A stretch of DNA of 64,000 bases from Rhodococcus sp. IEGM 1379. GTDB lineage: Bacteria; Actinomycetota; Actinomycetes; Mycobacteriales; Mycobacteriaceae. Where the stretch lies: NCBI RefSeq assembly GCF_030056815.1, contig NZ_JASHKR010000020.1:18867-82866 (forward strand). Reading direction: 5' to 3'. Under the pieces are notes generated by a model. The model did no database searches. It had not been told where the DNA came from and saw only the letters and a program-made list of their open reading frames with translations. Both the position numbers and the translations under genes were made by a program. Positions 35,471 through 46,100 of the stretch are shown here, in pieces (the stretch's first letter is position 1; every line of letters begins with the position of its first letter).

Positions 35471-38412
35471 CAGCCTTTGTCCTTTCCGAACGTACGAGCA
35501 ATAAATCCTTGTGAAGGAGCCTGTTTCGCCTTCGCCGTGACCAAATAGTCGAACCATTGCCACGCATGAGGCCGGTATCTGTCGACGTCCACCGGCGGAT
35601 CGACTGGCGGCCGACGACGCACTTCGTCACGAAACATGTCAGCGATCGGCGACAGACTGTTGCGGTCGACGCCATACAGATCGGCCAGCGATTCACTGGC
35701 CAGCGACTCCAGGAGTCCGTTTCCGTTCTTGCTTCCGAGTCCGAGACTCGTCAGGAGATCCGGAGTTGGGCGTTCCGACTCGGGGGCTCCATCCGTCAAG
35801 AGCATCACTGTTACCAGCAGCCACTCCCGATCGATGACCCTCGACCGAATCAGCTCGGTGATATTGGCGCTGACGTAGTTGCTCGGCCCCAGAATCGATC
35901 GCCTCAACCCGGCGACCTGAGCGTCACCAACAAACGGCACAAAGGGCGCACCGTGTCTGTCGCGAGCCCATCGGGATGTAAAGAGCAGAACCGCGAGCCT
36001 GTCCAGGATATCGTTGGACAGTTCGGCAATCTCGGCTGCGTTCATGTGGCAGTAGTCGATGAGGGCGGGTCGCATCAGCCCTACCCGATACTGCAGTTCC
36101 CCGGAACCCTGCTCTGCCCATCGATCGATGAATCGCACCTGCGCCCAGGCCAATGCGGTTTCATCGCCACGCCGATTCGGCGGGGTGATGACCGTATCCA
36201 GCCGTTGAGCCTCCACGTCGGTACACAACAGATGTGCTGCGGCCGTCGCGAGTTCACCTGATCTCGGATTCAGGTTATGCGACAACATGATCCGCTGAAG
36301 GAACCGTGGCGCAATCACTCCGGGAAATTGTGCGGCCAAGTTCACGAGATCTTCGGCAAGAAGATGGGGGGAACTGAGCAATCTGCTCGCCGGTGAGGGC
36401 ACAAACCCACCGTTGTAGGCCTCCCACAGAAGGCGCCACAAGGATTGCGGCACATAAGTTCCCCAACCGTCCGCACCGTGATCAGACGGCCCGGAAAGTT
36501 TCCGGAGCACCAAATCCGACGCCAACGCCACGGCAGACTCCGCGACGACCTCCGGGTGCACGTCGATTCGCCCATCCGTGGGCAGATCGTCGAACTGCAG
36601 CATCCATTCGATCACATCACCTGGTACGCGAGCGCCCAATGGTCGGGTTGCGAAGTACCCCGCGCCTTTTCCATCCGTGACGCATCCCCGAAGCAATCCC
36701 CGAAGCGGGGCATCGATCGCACCGACGCCCTCGATAAAGGACGAGGCAACCGCTTCATCGAACAACAGGGGCACCACTGCCCACTCGACAAGACTCTGCA
36801 CGACAGTGACGATGGCATCATCGGTCACACCGGCGAACATGATCACATCCGCAAACCGAAGGATTTCCGTTTCGATGAGGAACCGATTGTCAGACTGCGC
36901 ACGCGAATTCATGACACTGAGCCGGTTGAAGAAATCCTCTGCCGTTGCCTCTACCATGGTCAAGAGCCGACGTGATGGCCGAAATTCGAAGCGCCCCAAC
37001 TCATCACGAAAGTTACACGGTCCGCTCGACCAACCCGGGACGCACCGAACGAACTCGAGGAACTGAAGCCAGCGCGCTTCGGACTGATCAGGTGTGCTGT
37101 TAGATATCGCCAAAATGTCGTGCAGAATCTGGGAGGGCTCGCGAGGCTGCATATTCGCGGGCGCCCATGCCGAGGCTGGCGCCAATCCCGTCAATCCCAC
37201 CAATTCTGGTGCATACCCCTGTACTGGTACAGCTTTGGAGAGCGATACCGCTGCCGTATGCGGCGCAGGCTCGCATTGAACACGCAAGACCGGAGGCGTC
37301 GGAACATGATCGACTACGCGCTGCGCTTCGATGTGCGCATCACTGAAGTCACTGTCCCCCAACACTAGTGTCGCCAGGGGCCAAGCAGTTTCGGTGCCAC
37401 GGACCGGGTTGGCCTCTGCAATCGCGTCCAACTTTCCCAGCGCCGTGGCTGCCGTGTCTGGATCCAGTAGCACTGTCTGCGCCAGTACCGACCATTCAGT
37501 GACCGGGACCAGGACATCACGGGTCGTCCGATGCTGTTCGACGTCCAACTCACCGAGCGACGGGGTTTCGAGTTCGCTGAGAACCACAACGTTGCTCGGA
37601 AGCTCCAATTCGGCCAGATCCTCGACCGGCACGCAGACCAAGTGCACGTTGAGGGCTTCGAGGTCTTCGACACTCGGGCGCCGCTCATAGGTCGAGAAGT
37701 AGAACCGCGACGCCGCCGACGCCGACATCAATGCGCTTACCGCACCGATCCACAGCGCACTGCGATCAGGATCTTCCACACCGAGCACGACTGTGCCGCC
37801 AGTCTCGACTGCGCACGCCACTGCATCGAGCAGCACGTACAGCACCCCACTCCTCCAGCCTCCGGGATCGAGGACGAAGTTCACGATCTTTGACAGATCC
37901 ACGGCATCACCAGCCGGAAAGGTTTCGGTCGCAAAGATTTCCGAGCGCACTACCATTTCTGCGCCATACGGCATCAGCCATCCCGGCGAGTGCCAGAGTG
38001 AAATCGGCCTTATGAGCGGCGGCAGTTCCGGATTCCGGTCGACGAGCACGTGAACGAAAACGTTGCCCGGTCGTCCCGATGCATCGGAGCCCGCTTGTAC
38101 CGAATGCCAGTACGCGACCGCTGCACCGTTCAACGGTCCGTAATGCAGACGCCGGGGCCGCGACTCGATCTGCTCCTGAGTCGGAAAGGCCGGGGGCGCA
38201 ACAACAGTCTCGAGCCTGGTGTTGATTCCGGCACGCACCGCGTCCTGTTCGGACTCGTCGAGTTCCCCGACGACGTCCTTGACCTGCCAGCCGCCGAGCA
38301 CCTGACCGCGCCCGAGAGCCGGCCGATCAAACGAGGTATACGTCAACTGCCCGAACCGCGGCCGACTGACACCCGCCAAAGGTTTTGTGTCATCTAGGTT
38401 TTCACTACTCAT
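35470..38412 (-). CDS. GTPase-associated protein 1 (GAP1)-like large protein
   Basis: A 980-aa soluble protein. The N-terminal about 150 residues (GQLTYTSFDRPALGRGQVLGGWQVKDVVG, RLHYGPLNGAAVAYWHSVQAG, NVFVHVLVDR) match the N-terminal module of GAP1 proteins encoded next to bacterial GTPases. The middle (about 170-400) is the segment shared with the TerD fusion. The C-terminal half (about 430-980) is helical and repeat-like, suiting protein-protein contact. No enzymatic motif is visible. It overlaps the HRDC/FN3 gene by 4 nt upstream and the vWA gene by 1 nt downstream. It probably couples the GTPase to an output. The GAP1 name is from memory of published domain analysis. Confidence 0.75.
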   Translation of the reverse strand: MSSENLDDTKPLAGVSRPRFGQLTYTSFDRPALGRGQVLGGWQVKDVVGELDESEQDAVRAGINTRLETVVAPPAFPTQEQIESRPRRLHYGPLNGAAVAYWHSVQAGSDASGRPGNVFVHVLVDRNPELPPLIRPISLWHSPGWLMPYGAEMVVRSEIFATETFPAGDAVDLSKIVNFVLDPGGWRSGVLYVLLDAVACAVETGGTVVLGVEDPDRSALWIGAVSALMSASAASRFYFSTYERRPSVEDLEALNVHLVCVPVEDLAELELPSNVVVLSELETPSLGELDVEQHRTTRDVLVPVTEWSVLAQTVLLDPDTAATALGKLDAIAEANPVRGTETAWPLATLVLGDSDFSDAHIEAQRVVDHVPTPPVLRVQCEPAPHTAAVSLSKAVPVQGYAPELVGLTGLAPASAWAPANMQPREPSQILHDILAISNSTPDQSEARWLQFLEFVRCVPGWSSGPCNFRDELGRFEFRPSRRLLTMVEATAEDFFNRLSVMNSRAQSDNRFLIETEILRFADVIMFAGVTDDAIVTVVQSLVEWAVVPLLFDEAVASSFIEGVGAIDAPLRGLLRGCVTDGKGAGYFATRPLGARVPGDVIEWMLQFDDLPTDGRIDVHPEVVAESAVALASDLVLRKLSGPSDHGADGWGTYVPQSLWRLLWEAYNGGFVPSPASRLLSSPHLLAEDLVNLAAQFPGVIAPRFLQRIMLSHNLNPRSGELATAAAHLLCTDVEAQRLDTVITPPNRRGDETALAWAQVRFIDRWAEQGSGELQYRVGLMRPALIDYCHMNAAEIAELSNDILDRLAVLLFTSRWARDRHGAPFVPFVGDAQVAGLRRSILGPSNYVSANITELIRSRVIDREWLLVTVMLLTDGAPESERPTPDLLTSLGLGSKNGNGLLESLASESLADLYGVDRNSLSPIADMFRDEVRRRPPVDPPVDVDRYRPHAWQWFDYLVTAKAKQAPSQGFIARTFGKDKG

Positions 38413-40391
38413 CCCGCCTGCCCAGCTGACGCGCCGCTGCCGTCGACCCAGAGCTTCTCGACGGCCGGGTCGATCAGAGCAAAGGTACTCCGATGGCTCG
38501 GCTGCAGATCTGCGAACAGCCGGATATAGCCGTAGAGGCCACGTACGTCAGCACTCCACGTCGCTCCCCGATCAGCACGACTGAGCTGGTTGGGCTGGAA
38601 TTGCTTCGAACGTCCATGGCCGTCCGCTCCGGCAGCCCACACGTCAACGGCGGTACCGTCCATCGAGCTCAAAGGCAAGCGATTTGCGTTGTGCACCAGC
38701 ATAAATGGCGGTGAACCATGCGTATCACGTTCCGGCGCAAGCGTGATATCGACGGAGCCGGCACCACGCGCGACAATGTCGTACTGCACTCGCAGCAATC
38801 CGGGATAGTCGACGACGGCCGGAGCGCCCAGCACCTTGGCACCGGCGGTGTACGACACGGGAACCACGTGCACCGAGCACCCGATAGCCGGCAACTGCGC
38901 GGGGAAATGCAGGCCGCCATCCCGCTCGTAGCGGTTCCGCGAAATCTCGTGCCCGGCCGGCTGAGCCAGCGCACTTGCCGAATCCATATCGCGTGTACTG
39001 ACATACACCTCGATGGCTGCCGCACCTTCGGGCCAGGCGAACGTCAATAGCTGCTCCGCGCAGCGCTCCACCAGACGCAAATGCCGGACCGCTCCGAGTG
39101 GTCGCGTCGCCGATACCGTCTTCCCGACCTGAACGCTGTTGTCGAGAGTCGTCACCGGCGTGAAGTAGGCGCGCGTCCATCCTCGTGGCCAGGACACTTC
39201 GGCCATCACACAATTCCCGGTCTGGGCGCCCTTGATCGGATGGATCAGACGCGCATCGGTCGGCAGGCCGCCGGATGCTTCGAGAGCGCCTTCCGCCAAG
39301 ACCGATTCTTCGATGCCGGGTTTCGGGCCGCTCTCGGTGCGGTAGATGACGACCTTGCCTACCGGCGGGCTGCTCCAACGCAGGTCGAAGCGGGGTTCCT
39401 CGGCGTCACCGTAGGTCTCGACCGACAAATCGAGTACCGGCGAAAGAATCACCGAAACCGCAACGACCTCCTCGATCGGCGGGGACAGTTCGGTACCCCC
39501 GTCTACCGGCACTTCACAGATAGCTCGATACAGATAGCGCTGACCGCGCTCTGCTGTCGAGTCCACGAATCCACCGAGGTTGTCGTCGTCGGGATGGAGC
39601 CGAACCTGACCGCCCGTTCCGGGACCGCCCGACAGTGCCATCCGCATGACGCGAACAACTTTCACTCCGGGCCAGGTGTCCCAGCGTCCGATGACCGTAC
39701 CTTCGTCTTCTGAAATCGCCAGATCCACGACGGGACTGATGATCTGAGCCGTTCCGATAAGGGTCGGCTGCTCCGAGGCCGCATCGGAGATTGTCCGTCC
39801 GACATGGCACCACACCTGAACGAATCGCACTGCCGAACTCGGCGAACGCAAATCTGTCAGGGAGACGTCCGTCGTAGCACCGAGCAGTTCACCGGCTTCC
39901 GGCTTGTAGGCACGGTTTTCCTCGTTGGAGACAACCCGGTAGATGACAACCTGTCCGCTGCCGGCCGGATACGGTTCCCATTCGAAGCGATATCCCCCCT
40001 GAGACTTCTTTGCAGCCAGCTTGATTCCGTTGTCGACGTCGATGGAATAGTCGAATTCACAGAAATCGTCAGCACTCAGGTCGAGCAGATTTGCGACGAC
40101 CGGCGTCTGCGGCACGACGGGTGCCACTGTGGCAGGTTCAGTAGCCGGCACACTGCTCGGAGCGGCCGCGCCGGAGCTGTTGTTGTCTAGTCCGGCAATG
40201 ATATTCGCGATGTGTCCAGCCATGGGCTTGGCTGTGCGCGGAAGCATCGATTCGATTTCGGTGCTTGTCCGTCGGTTGGAACGCGCGATCTGCGTGAGAT
40301 GCGCATCCTTGATCACGCCGATCTGCAGTTGGTCAGCCGCAATCGCTCCCGATCGCCATTGCAGAAGTGCGTCGAGTACTTGTCCGCTCAT
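38409..40391 (-). CDS. HRDC-like plus FN3-like repeat protein
   Basis: A 660-aa protein. The N-terminal about 70 residues (LLQWRSGAIAADQLQIGVIK, DAHLTQIARSNRRTSTEIES, MLPRTAKPMAGHIANII) resemble an HRDC helical domain. After a Pro/Ala-rich linker there are at least three FN3-like beta repeats with a recurring core: RFEWEPYPAGSGQVVIYRVVS, GRWDTWPGVKVVRVMRMAL and DLRWSSPPVGKVVIYRTESG. No signal peptide, so the FN3 repeats are cytoplasmic. It probably acts as an adaptor, with the HRDC-like part perhaps binding nucleic acid. The stop overlaps the GAP1-like start by 4 nt. Confidence 0.65.
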   Translation of the reverse strand: MSGQVLDALLQWRSGAIAADQLQIGVIKDAHLTQIARSNRRTSTEIESMLPRTAKPMAGHIANIIAGLDNNSSGAAAPSSVPATEPATVAPVVPQTPVVANLLDLSADDFCEFDYSIDVDNGIKLAAKKSQGGYRFEWEPYPAGSGQVVIYRVVSNEENRAYKPEAGELLGATTDVSLTDLRSPSSAVRFVQVWCHVGRTISDAASEQPTLIGTAQIISPVVDLAISEDEGTVIGRWDTWPGVKVVRVMRMALSGGPGTGGQVRLHPDDDNLGGFVDSTAERGQRYLYRAICEVPVDGGTELSPPIEEVVAVSVILSPVLDLSVETYGDAEEPRFDLRWSSPPVGKVVIYRTESGPKPGIEESVLAEGALEASGGLPTDARLIHPIKGAQTGNCVMAEVSWPRGWTRAYFTPVTTLDNSVQVGKTVSATRPLGAVRHLRLVERCAEQLLTFAWPEGAAAIEVYVSTRDMDSASALAQPAGHEISRNRYERDGGLHFPAQLPAIGCSVHVVPVSYTAGAKVLGAPAVVDYPGLLRVQYDIVARGAGSVDITLAPERDTHGSPPFMLVHNANRLPLSSMDGTAVDVWAAGADGHGRSKQFQPNQLSRADRGATWSADVRGLYGYIRLFADLQPSHRSTFALIDPAVEKLWVDGSGASAGQAG

Positions 40392-40405
40392 CGCTCAAGC
40401 CTCTT

Positions 40406-43141
40406 TCAGAAATTCATGCCGTCGATGGACGGCGCTCGGAAGGGATCGGAGACGGGGGCCGCACTGGGTGCACCACTGAAACCGCCGAGTGCCACGGAGT
40501 CCGGCGATACCGGAATCTCGTAGGAGTACTCGTCCACGGCGACTTTGCCCTCGCCGCCGAATTGGAGTTCCTCCCGGGCGAGCCCTTCACTGAACTGCGT
40601 AGTCACCGCGATCAAACCCAGTCCGAGCCGCGCTTGATCCGCACGGCCGCCGCGCACCGCTGCGCGACCACTGGTTGACGCGAGGTCCGTCAGCAACGTC
40701 CGATCGAAGAATCCACTCTCCGCGAACTCCCCCCGAACGCCGACGCCCGCCATGAAACCGTCGAGAGTCAGTATCCGAGACTGCCCTTCACCCCGAACCT
40801 CGACCGAGGACACCAACTCCGTGATCAACGAAGCCTTGGATCCGCCCAGCTCGGCCAGAGCGCGTTCCCACACCACATCGGCGCCGTCGAGTTCGATTTC
40901 ACCGGCCGCCAACTTGGACGACCAGACATCGAGTGCAGAACCCGAACCCCAACCTTGCTTGGCGTACAGCAATTCTGGACTTTGCCGCACGTCCAGCCCC
41001 AGCGCCCCCAAGTGATCGCCGGCGCCGCGAGCCAGTTCGTCCCAAGGCGACGTCATCCAGCCCACGGTGAACAACTCACTGCGCAGTCGCTCGGCAACTT
41101 CGACGATCCGAACGGCCTCCGGACGTGCTGATCCGATGGCAGCTGAACGCGGAAGTCCCCAATTGATCTGGCGTGCCGAACCGGAACGCTTCGGCGCTTT
41201 CCCCAGCGGCTCGGCCAGGAATGCCCCGAGTGCACCGCTCCACGAAACATGCTGGCGGTAGGCCGCGCTCAGTCGATCCAGATCACGCAAGGCAGTGCGA
41301 AGATTCGCCTGATCTGCTTCCAATTCGCCTGTGGCTCTACGTTGCCTGTTGATCATTTGAAACAGTTCTTGCTGACTTCGAGTGAACAAGATGAACAAGC
41401 TGGAGAACCAAATGATGATTGCCACAACGACGATCAAGGCGCAGTGCCACCACACCAGAACGTCGCGATACGTCAAGTACCCCGCTACACCCATGATCAC
41501 GATAGACAGGAATGTGATGATCTGAGCCCATCGCGCGAGACTGCGCTGACGCCCACGAATCCCCTCGGATTGGTCCTCGAATCCGGAGTGCGCGCGCAAC
41601 TTCGTAAGAAGACTGCTGATTTCGCTTCGCGTCGAATGCATACCCTCGGCAAGGATCTGGCCGAATGCGAAACCGTACGAACGACGAATGGTCTGCCCCC
41701 AGGCGTCCACCGCACTGACGGTTCGACGCGCTTCCAAGCCCAGAACCTGATCTTGTTCGAGTTCACGCAACTGAGCGCGGAAATCCGAGATCGCCATGAC
41801 ATCATGTGCATCCAATCCGGATACGCCGGTGCTGGCCGCGATAATTCCCGGTACGTCGGTAAACCGTTGAGCCTTACCCGGAACGATGTCCCCGGCAATA
41901 CGAATCACGGCCCGGTTGGCGCCGACCTGAACTGGCGGCAATCCCTGCGAACGCTCACCCGCGTCAGCCAAAGTGAGTGCACCCGCGGAGTAGTCGCTCC
42001 ACAACCTCGACAAGTCGGCAGATGCTGCGTGATGTCGATTCTCGGTTCCGGGGTCCAAGGCCGTCATCATCTGACGTGACGCGTCACTGAACTCGGACCA
42101 CTTCACCGAGCGCCCGTCCGGTCCCACTCCGTTGACGACAATTGTGTACGCCGAGGAATCCGATCCGAAGACGGCCGAATTGACTGTCGCCGCAACAGCG
42201 CCCGAGACTCCCCGCGAGACGCGGTTGTAGAAGGCCATCGGAGCATTTCGCAGAGCGGAACCGATGAAACTGAAGAACATCACCAGCGCCCGCCACAGAC
42301 CGATCGCCTGCGAACCCTCGTCCACCGGCCGCGGTACCCGCGACCCGACGAGCATGCCGCGATGCTTGGTCCACAGGTTCTGGGCCATTCTCCCCGTTGC
42401 CAGCGATACATCTTCGACGTAGACAACGCTGCCGCCGGCATCGAGCGGCAATGGAAGCGGACCACCGATGTCGAGAACTTGCTCCCGCAAATCGTGTTCC
42501 GCCCCGGACGTTTCGAGTCGCCGATAGAACGACCGCACCAACCGAATCGCGTCACCCGGGACTACGTGCAAGTCATCGAACGGCGCGTGCTGAGCATGAG
42601 CCCACAACCCTGCAATACCGGCAATGACCGGAGCGGCATTGCGTCCGATGACCACCGCATCCTTAGTGGCCTCGAGAGAGACGTGCCCCATGCCCGGGCC
42701 GTTGGAATCTTCCGGCGCGATCAACAGGTTGTGCCAACCGGCCAAAGCCGGCACGGCCGACGCCGGCACCCTCGCACCACCACGGGTCAGAATCATCCTG
42801 AGTCGAACCAACTGCGCACTACCGGAATTCGCGACCAGCATATCCGCGATAGCCCGCTCGGAATCGACACGAACTGCCTGAGCACCCTCGATGAACGGCA
42901 CCAGAACACAGAGCCGGACCCGAGTGACGCGCGTCGATGCCAACACGTTCTGGAGGGCAATCGTGGACGACTCTCCCCCCGCGACGGAGGTAGCGGTCAC
43001 CCCCGCAGTACCCGCCATTGCGTCGTGCTCGTCGATCCACAGGAATGGGTCGAGCAGTCCTGCCGCCGAAAGATCGGTCAGGACGTCACGCACACCGTCA
43101 GCCGGCCCATGGGCCGCGAGGAAAACCGTCAACACACTCAT
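40406..43141 (-). CDS. Large membrane protein of the cluster, unknown family
   Basis: A 911-aa protein whose ATG lies 1 nt after the tubulin-like gene's stop. The first about 220 residues are an alpha/beta domain (SVLTVFLAAHGPADGVRDVL, RLCVLVPFIEGAQAV, LVRLRMILTRGGARVP). A hydrophobic stretch follows at about 285-310 (LWRALVMFFSFIGSALRN) and a clear pair of helices at about 560-610 (IITFLSIVIMGVAGYLTY, CALIVVVAIIIWFSSLFILF), then coiled coil (QQELFQMINRQRRATGEL). The last about 230 residues are soluble. I do not recognise it. Directly downstream of the tubulin-like gene, it could be its membrane receptor. Confidence 0.7.
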   Translation of the reverse strand: MSVLTVFLAAHGPADGVRDVLTDLSAAGLLDPFLWIDEHDAMAGTAGVTATSVAGGESSTIALQNVLASTRVTRVRLCVLVPFIEGAQAVRVDSERAIADMLVANSGSAQLVRLRMILTRGGARVPASAVPALAGWHNLLIAPEDSNGPGMGHVSLEATKDAVVIGRNAAPVIAGIAGLWAHAQHAPFDDLHVVPGDAIRLVRSFYRRLETSGAEHDLREQVLDIGGPLPLPLDAGGSVVYVEDVSLATGRMAQNLWTKHRGMLVGSRVPRPVDEGSQAIGLWRALVMFFSFIGSALRNAPMAFYNRVSRGVSGAVAATVNSAVFGSDSSAYTIVVNGVGPDGRSVKWSEFSDASRQMMTALDPGTENRHHAASADLSRLWSDYSAGALTLADAGERSQGLPPVQVGANRAVIRIAGDIVPGKAQRFTDVPGIIAASTGVSGLDAHDVMAISDFRAQLRELEQDQVLGLEARRTVSAVDAWGQTIRRSYGFAFGQILAEGMHSTRSEISSLLTKLRAHSGFEDQSEGIRGRQRSLARWAQIITFLSIVIMGVAGYLTYRDVLVWWHCALIVVVAIIIWFSSLFILFTRSQQELFQMINRQRRATGELEADQANLRTALRDLDRLSAAYRQHVSWSGALGAFLAEPLGKAPKRSGSARQINWGLPRSAAIGSARPEAVRIVEVAERLRSELFTVGWMTSPWDELARGAGDHLGALGLDVRQSPELLYAKQGWGSGSALDVWSSKLAAGEIELDGADVVWERALAELGGSKASLITELVSSVEVRGEGQSRILTLDGFMAGVGVRGEFAESGFFDRTLLTDLASTSGRAAVRGGRADQARLGLGLIAVTTQFSEGLAREELQFGGEGKVAVDEYSYEIPVSPDSVALGGFSGAPSAAPVSDPFRAPSIDGMNF

Positions 43142-43142
43142 G

Positions 43143-46100
43143 TCAGAACTGTCCTAGGTCGGGAATCACGATGTCGTTGTCTCCGAAACCGGCCGAAGGC
43201 ATTGTGGGGATACCGCTTTGCACCGGACGCATGGCTGCTTCCTCACATTCCTTGACCATTGTCGACAACTCGGCAGTCGCCCAGAAAACGTCGGGCGCGA
43301 GGTCACGGAAGATCGGGGTCTTGGACGCCTGACCTCTCGAGGTGATCAGGGAGAAGGTGCCGCCACCGGCCGCACCGTCCTGACCCGGAGCCATATAGTG
43401 GTGGCCGGCAAACGCATTCAACCGATCAAGCCACTCGACGGCCTTGGCGCTGCGCTCCTTGGTCGTGGAAGCCCCGTCCGATTCCGGAACCGCCGACGGC
43501 CATCCGGTTTGGGTTTCCCCTGTACGCAGCCAGTCCGTCAACGCGGCCTTCGCCGAGATCTCGTTGATGCCGCGTGCCGGATCCTCCAGCGTCGCATCGT
43601 AAATCGAGCGCAAAGCCCGGTACGGATACATCGAGGACATGACCGGTTGCTGGTGCGACTGTGCCATCGCCAGGAGTACCGACTCGAGCACTGCCGGCAA
43701 CCAGTCGTTGTTAGCGCCGAAGCGTGCCGGCGGAGTGAGCAGTGGGTTCGGGAAATCCAGCCACGCACTGTCCGCTGCCGACCAGACTCGCACCGGCTCG
43801 AGGAACGGCGGCGCCGGAATCCGGATGCGCCCCAGCACAAGTCCGAGGAACCAGCCGGCTGTCATCGCGCGACGCTCATTCTCGTGCATGGGCAACGACG
43901 CAGCCAGCGGCCTCGACCGACGCATCGACCAGAACGCTTCCTGCTGCGACGGCGTCGAATCCGCCCACTGCTTCGCGGCCGGCTTGAGGACCGAATCGTA
44001 GGCTAGCGGTGAGTAGTTGGGATACGAGCCGAAGATGTCGAGTCGCTTGAGTCCGCCCTCATCCGTCAGTACGCGTCCGAAGCCGTCACCGGTTTCACGA
44101 TCGATCTTCGGGTTGTGACTGATGACCTGAGCCAGCAGGTCCGACACCGGAAGGTTGAGGAAAGGCACGGCCGAGAACTTGTACCGGTACGCGATCTGCT
44201 GACCCGGGTGCAGCGCTTCCATGGCCTGCTGGTTGACGCTCGCAAGCGGACGAGCGAGTGAGAGCGCCTCGCCGAACTTCGAAAGCAACAGCGAAGTGCG
44301 CTGCGACAGCTCGTATTCAGGGACTCCCGAGGCCACGATGTAATCACGCAGCGTCACCTTGCAGAACCGGTCGAAGGACTCTCCGGTCCGCGAGACGTAC
44401 GCCCGTGCACGGTCCAGCAATTCGGCGCCGCGCAGGTGAATGTCGTAACGAGCGGCCGACGGGATGAGCGCTTCGTTGGTGGACGGGTTGACCGGGAACG
44501 CCTTGGAGCGCCACGTTGCCGTCCGTTCGATCAATGGCACAACCTGACCCGGTGCACGCGAACCGTCGGTGGTGGGCCACTGTCCGGTGACAACTCGCTG
44601 CGACGCGATCTGCACGGCCGTCTCGAATGGCGGCGGCACAGACGAATCCTCGGCAACCGCCATCGGCAGGTCACTGCGGTACTGCGAGAGGAACTCCGCC
44701 GACGGCGTCAGCATCACCTCGTTGTTAGCCTCGGCGAACCGCTGCGGAACACGCTCTGCCGCGTCGGAGGGCCAGGCTGCATACTGGTCCGTCTCGAGCC
44801 TCGCCAGTCCGACATCGATTGCCGGTGTCTTGCTCGCGATCCGCAGAACAGTCTGAGATTCGTTGAGAGCGGCCAACAACGGCGTCGTGATCTCCGGCAC
44901 CAATGCGGCCGCGATATCGCGAACCTTGCCGGACAGCGTCGAGTAGATCTGCCGGCTGACGTTGCCCTGGTACTCCGCGACAACGGAATCGATAACAGCG
45001 GCGCTCATCGGGATCGTCCCGTTGAGGCTGGCCAGCGTTGCCGTGACACCCGGCGTGGGTGCGGTGATGTCCGCCGGCGCCAGCTTTGCCAGGTCTTCGG
45101 CGGCCGGACGAATAATGTCACGCAGGTACGCCGCCAAACGGTTGACAATCGCTGTCGCGTAGGGCAATCCGAGAGTGGAGATGGCTTCGCCGACCATCGA
45201 CTCGATGTTGTGAACGATGCGATCCTGCCAACCGAAGGCATGCAACAGAGCGGCATTGTCCGACGTACCCCGCAAGGCGATCGAACGCCCACGGATAGCC
45301 ATCTGGACGTCCGGAACCCACTGCTTGGCATTCATTCCGTCGCCGGAAGGGATATACGGGCGGAGTTGAGACTCGACGATCTGACGCGACATCCGGCCGA
45401 TCTCGTCCCACGGCAGAACAGTTCCCGTGATCCATCCGCCGACGTTCGCCGGAGCAGCACCGCCGCCGCCGGCATTACGATCGGACAGTCCGACGCGCGC
45501 CAAAATCGACGGCCATTGGCTGTCCAGAATCGCGTTGACCTGCTCCTCGTCCGAGGCCGGGTTCCCGCGCTGAAGGTGCCCGTCGAGCAAACGGTCGACG
45601 CTACTGCGAGCGAGTCGCTGAGCGGAGTATTCCGCGTACCGGTCGCGGCCCATGCTCAGGCTCGAGAATCCGAATGTGCCCCACGGCAAGCTGTCCCACG
45701 CCCCGGCTCCCCACCCGATGTGCTCACGCAGACCAGCCAGGCCGCCGCCGTTGGTGAGGTCGTACTGGATGAACTGGCGAGTCGCGGCGCCACTCATCAT
45801 CAGCCCGGACAGTCCGCGTCCGAGACCGCGGTAGATCGCATTCTGGGAACCGTCACCGAACGGTGCGCCTTCGGTACCGACTCTGCGGCCAACCGGGAAT
45901 ACCCGGGCGAACGGAACTTCGGCACCCTCACCGTTCTGCTGGCCCAAGGCCTTCAGAATCGTGACGTCGTGGTCGCGCGCAGAACCCATCTGGCTGGCGA
46001 CGATCTCGCCGAGCATCGCCAATGCGTTTGCGCTGACGCCGGTAGTCGCGCTCTTACCCAACCCGTCGAAGATGTCGGGCGCGACCATGAACACACCCAT

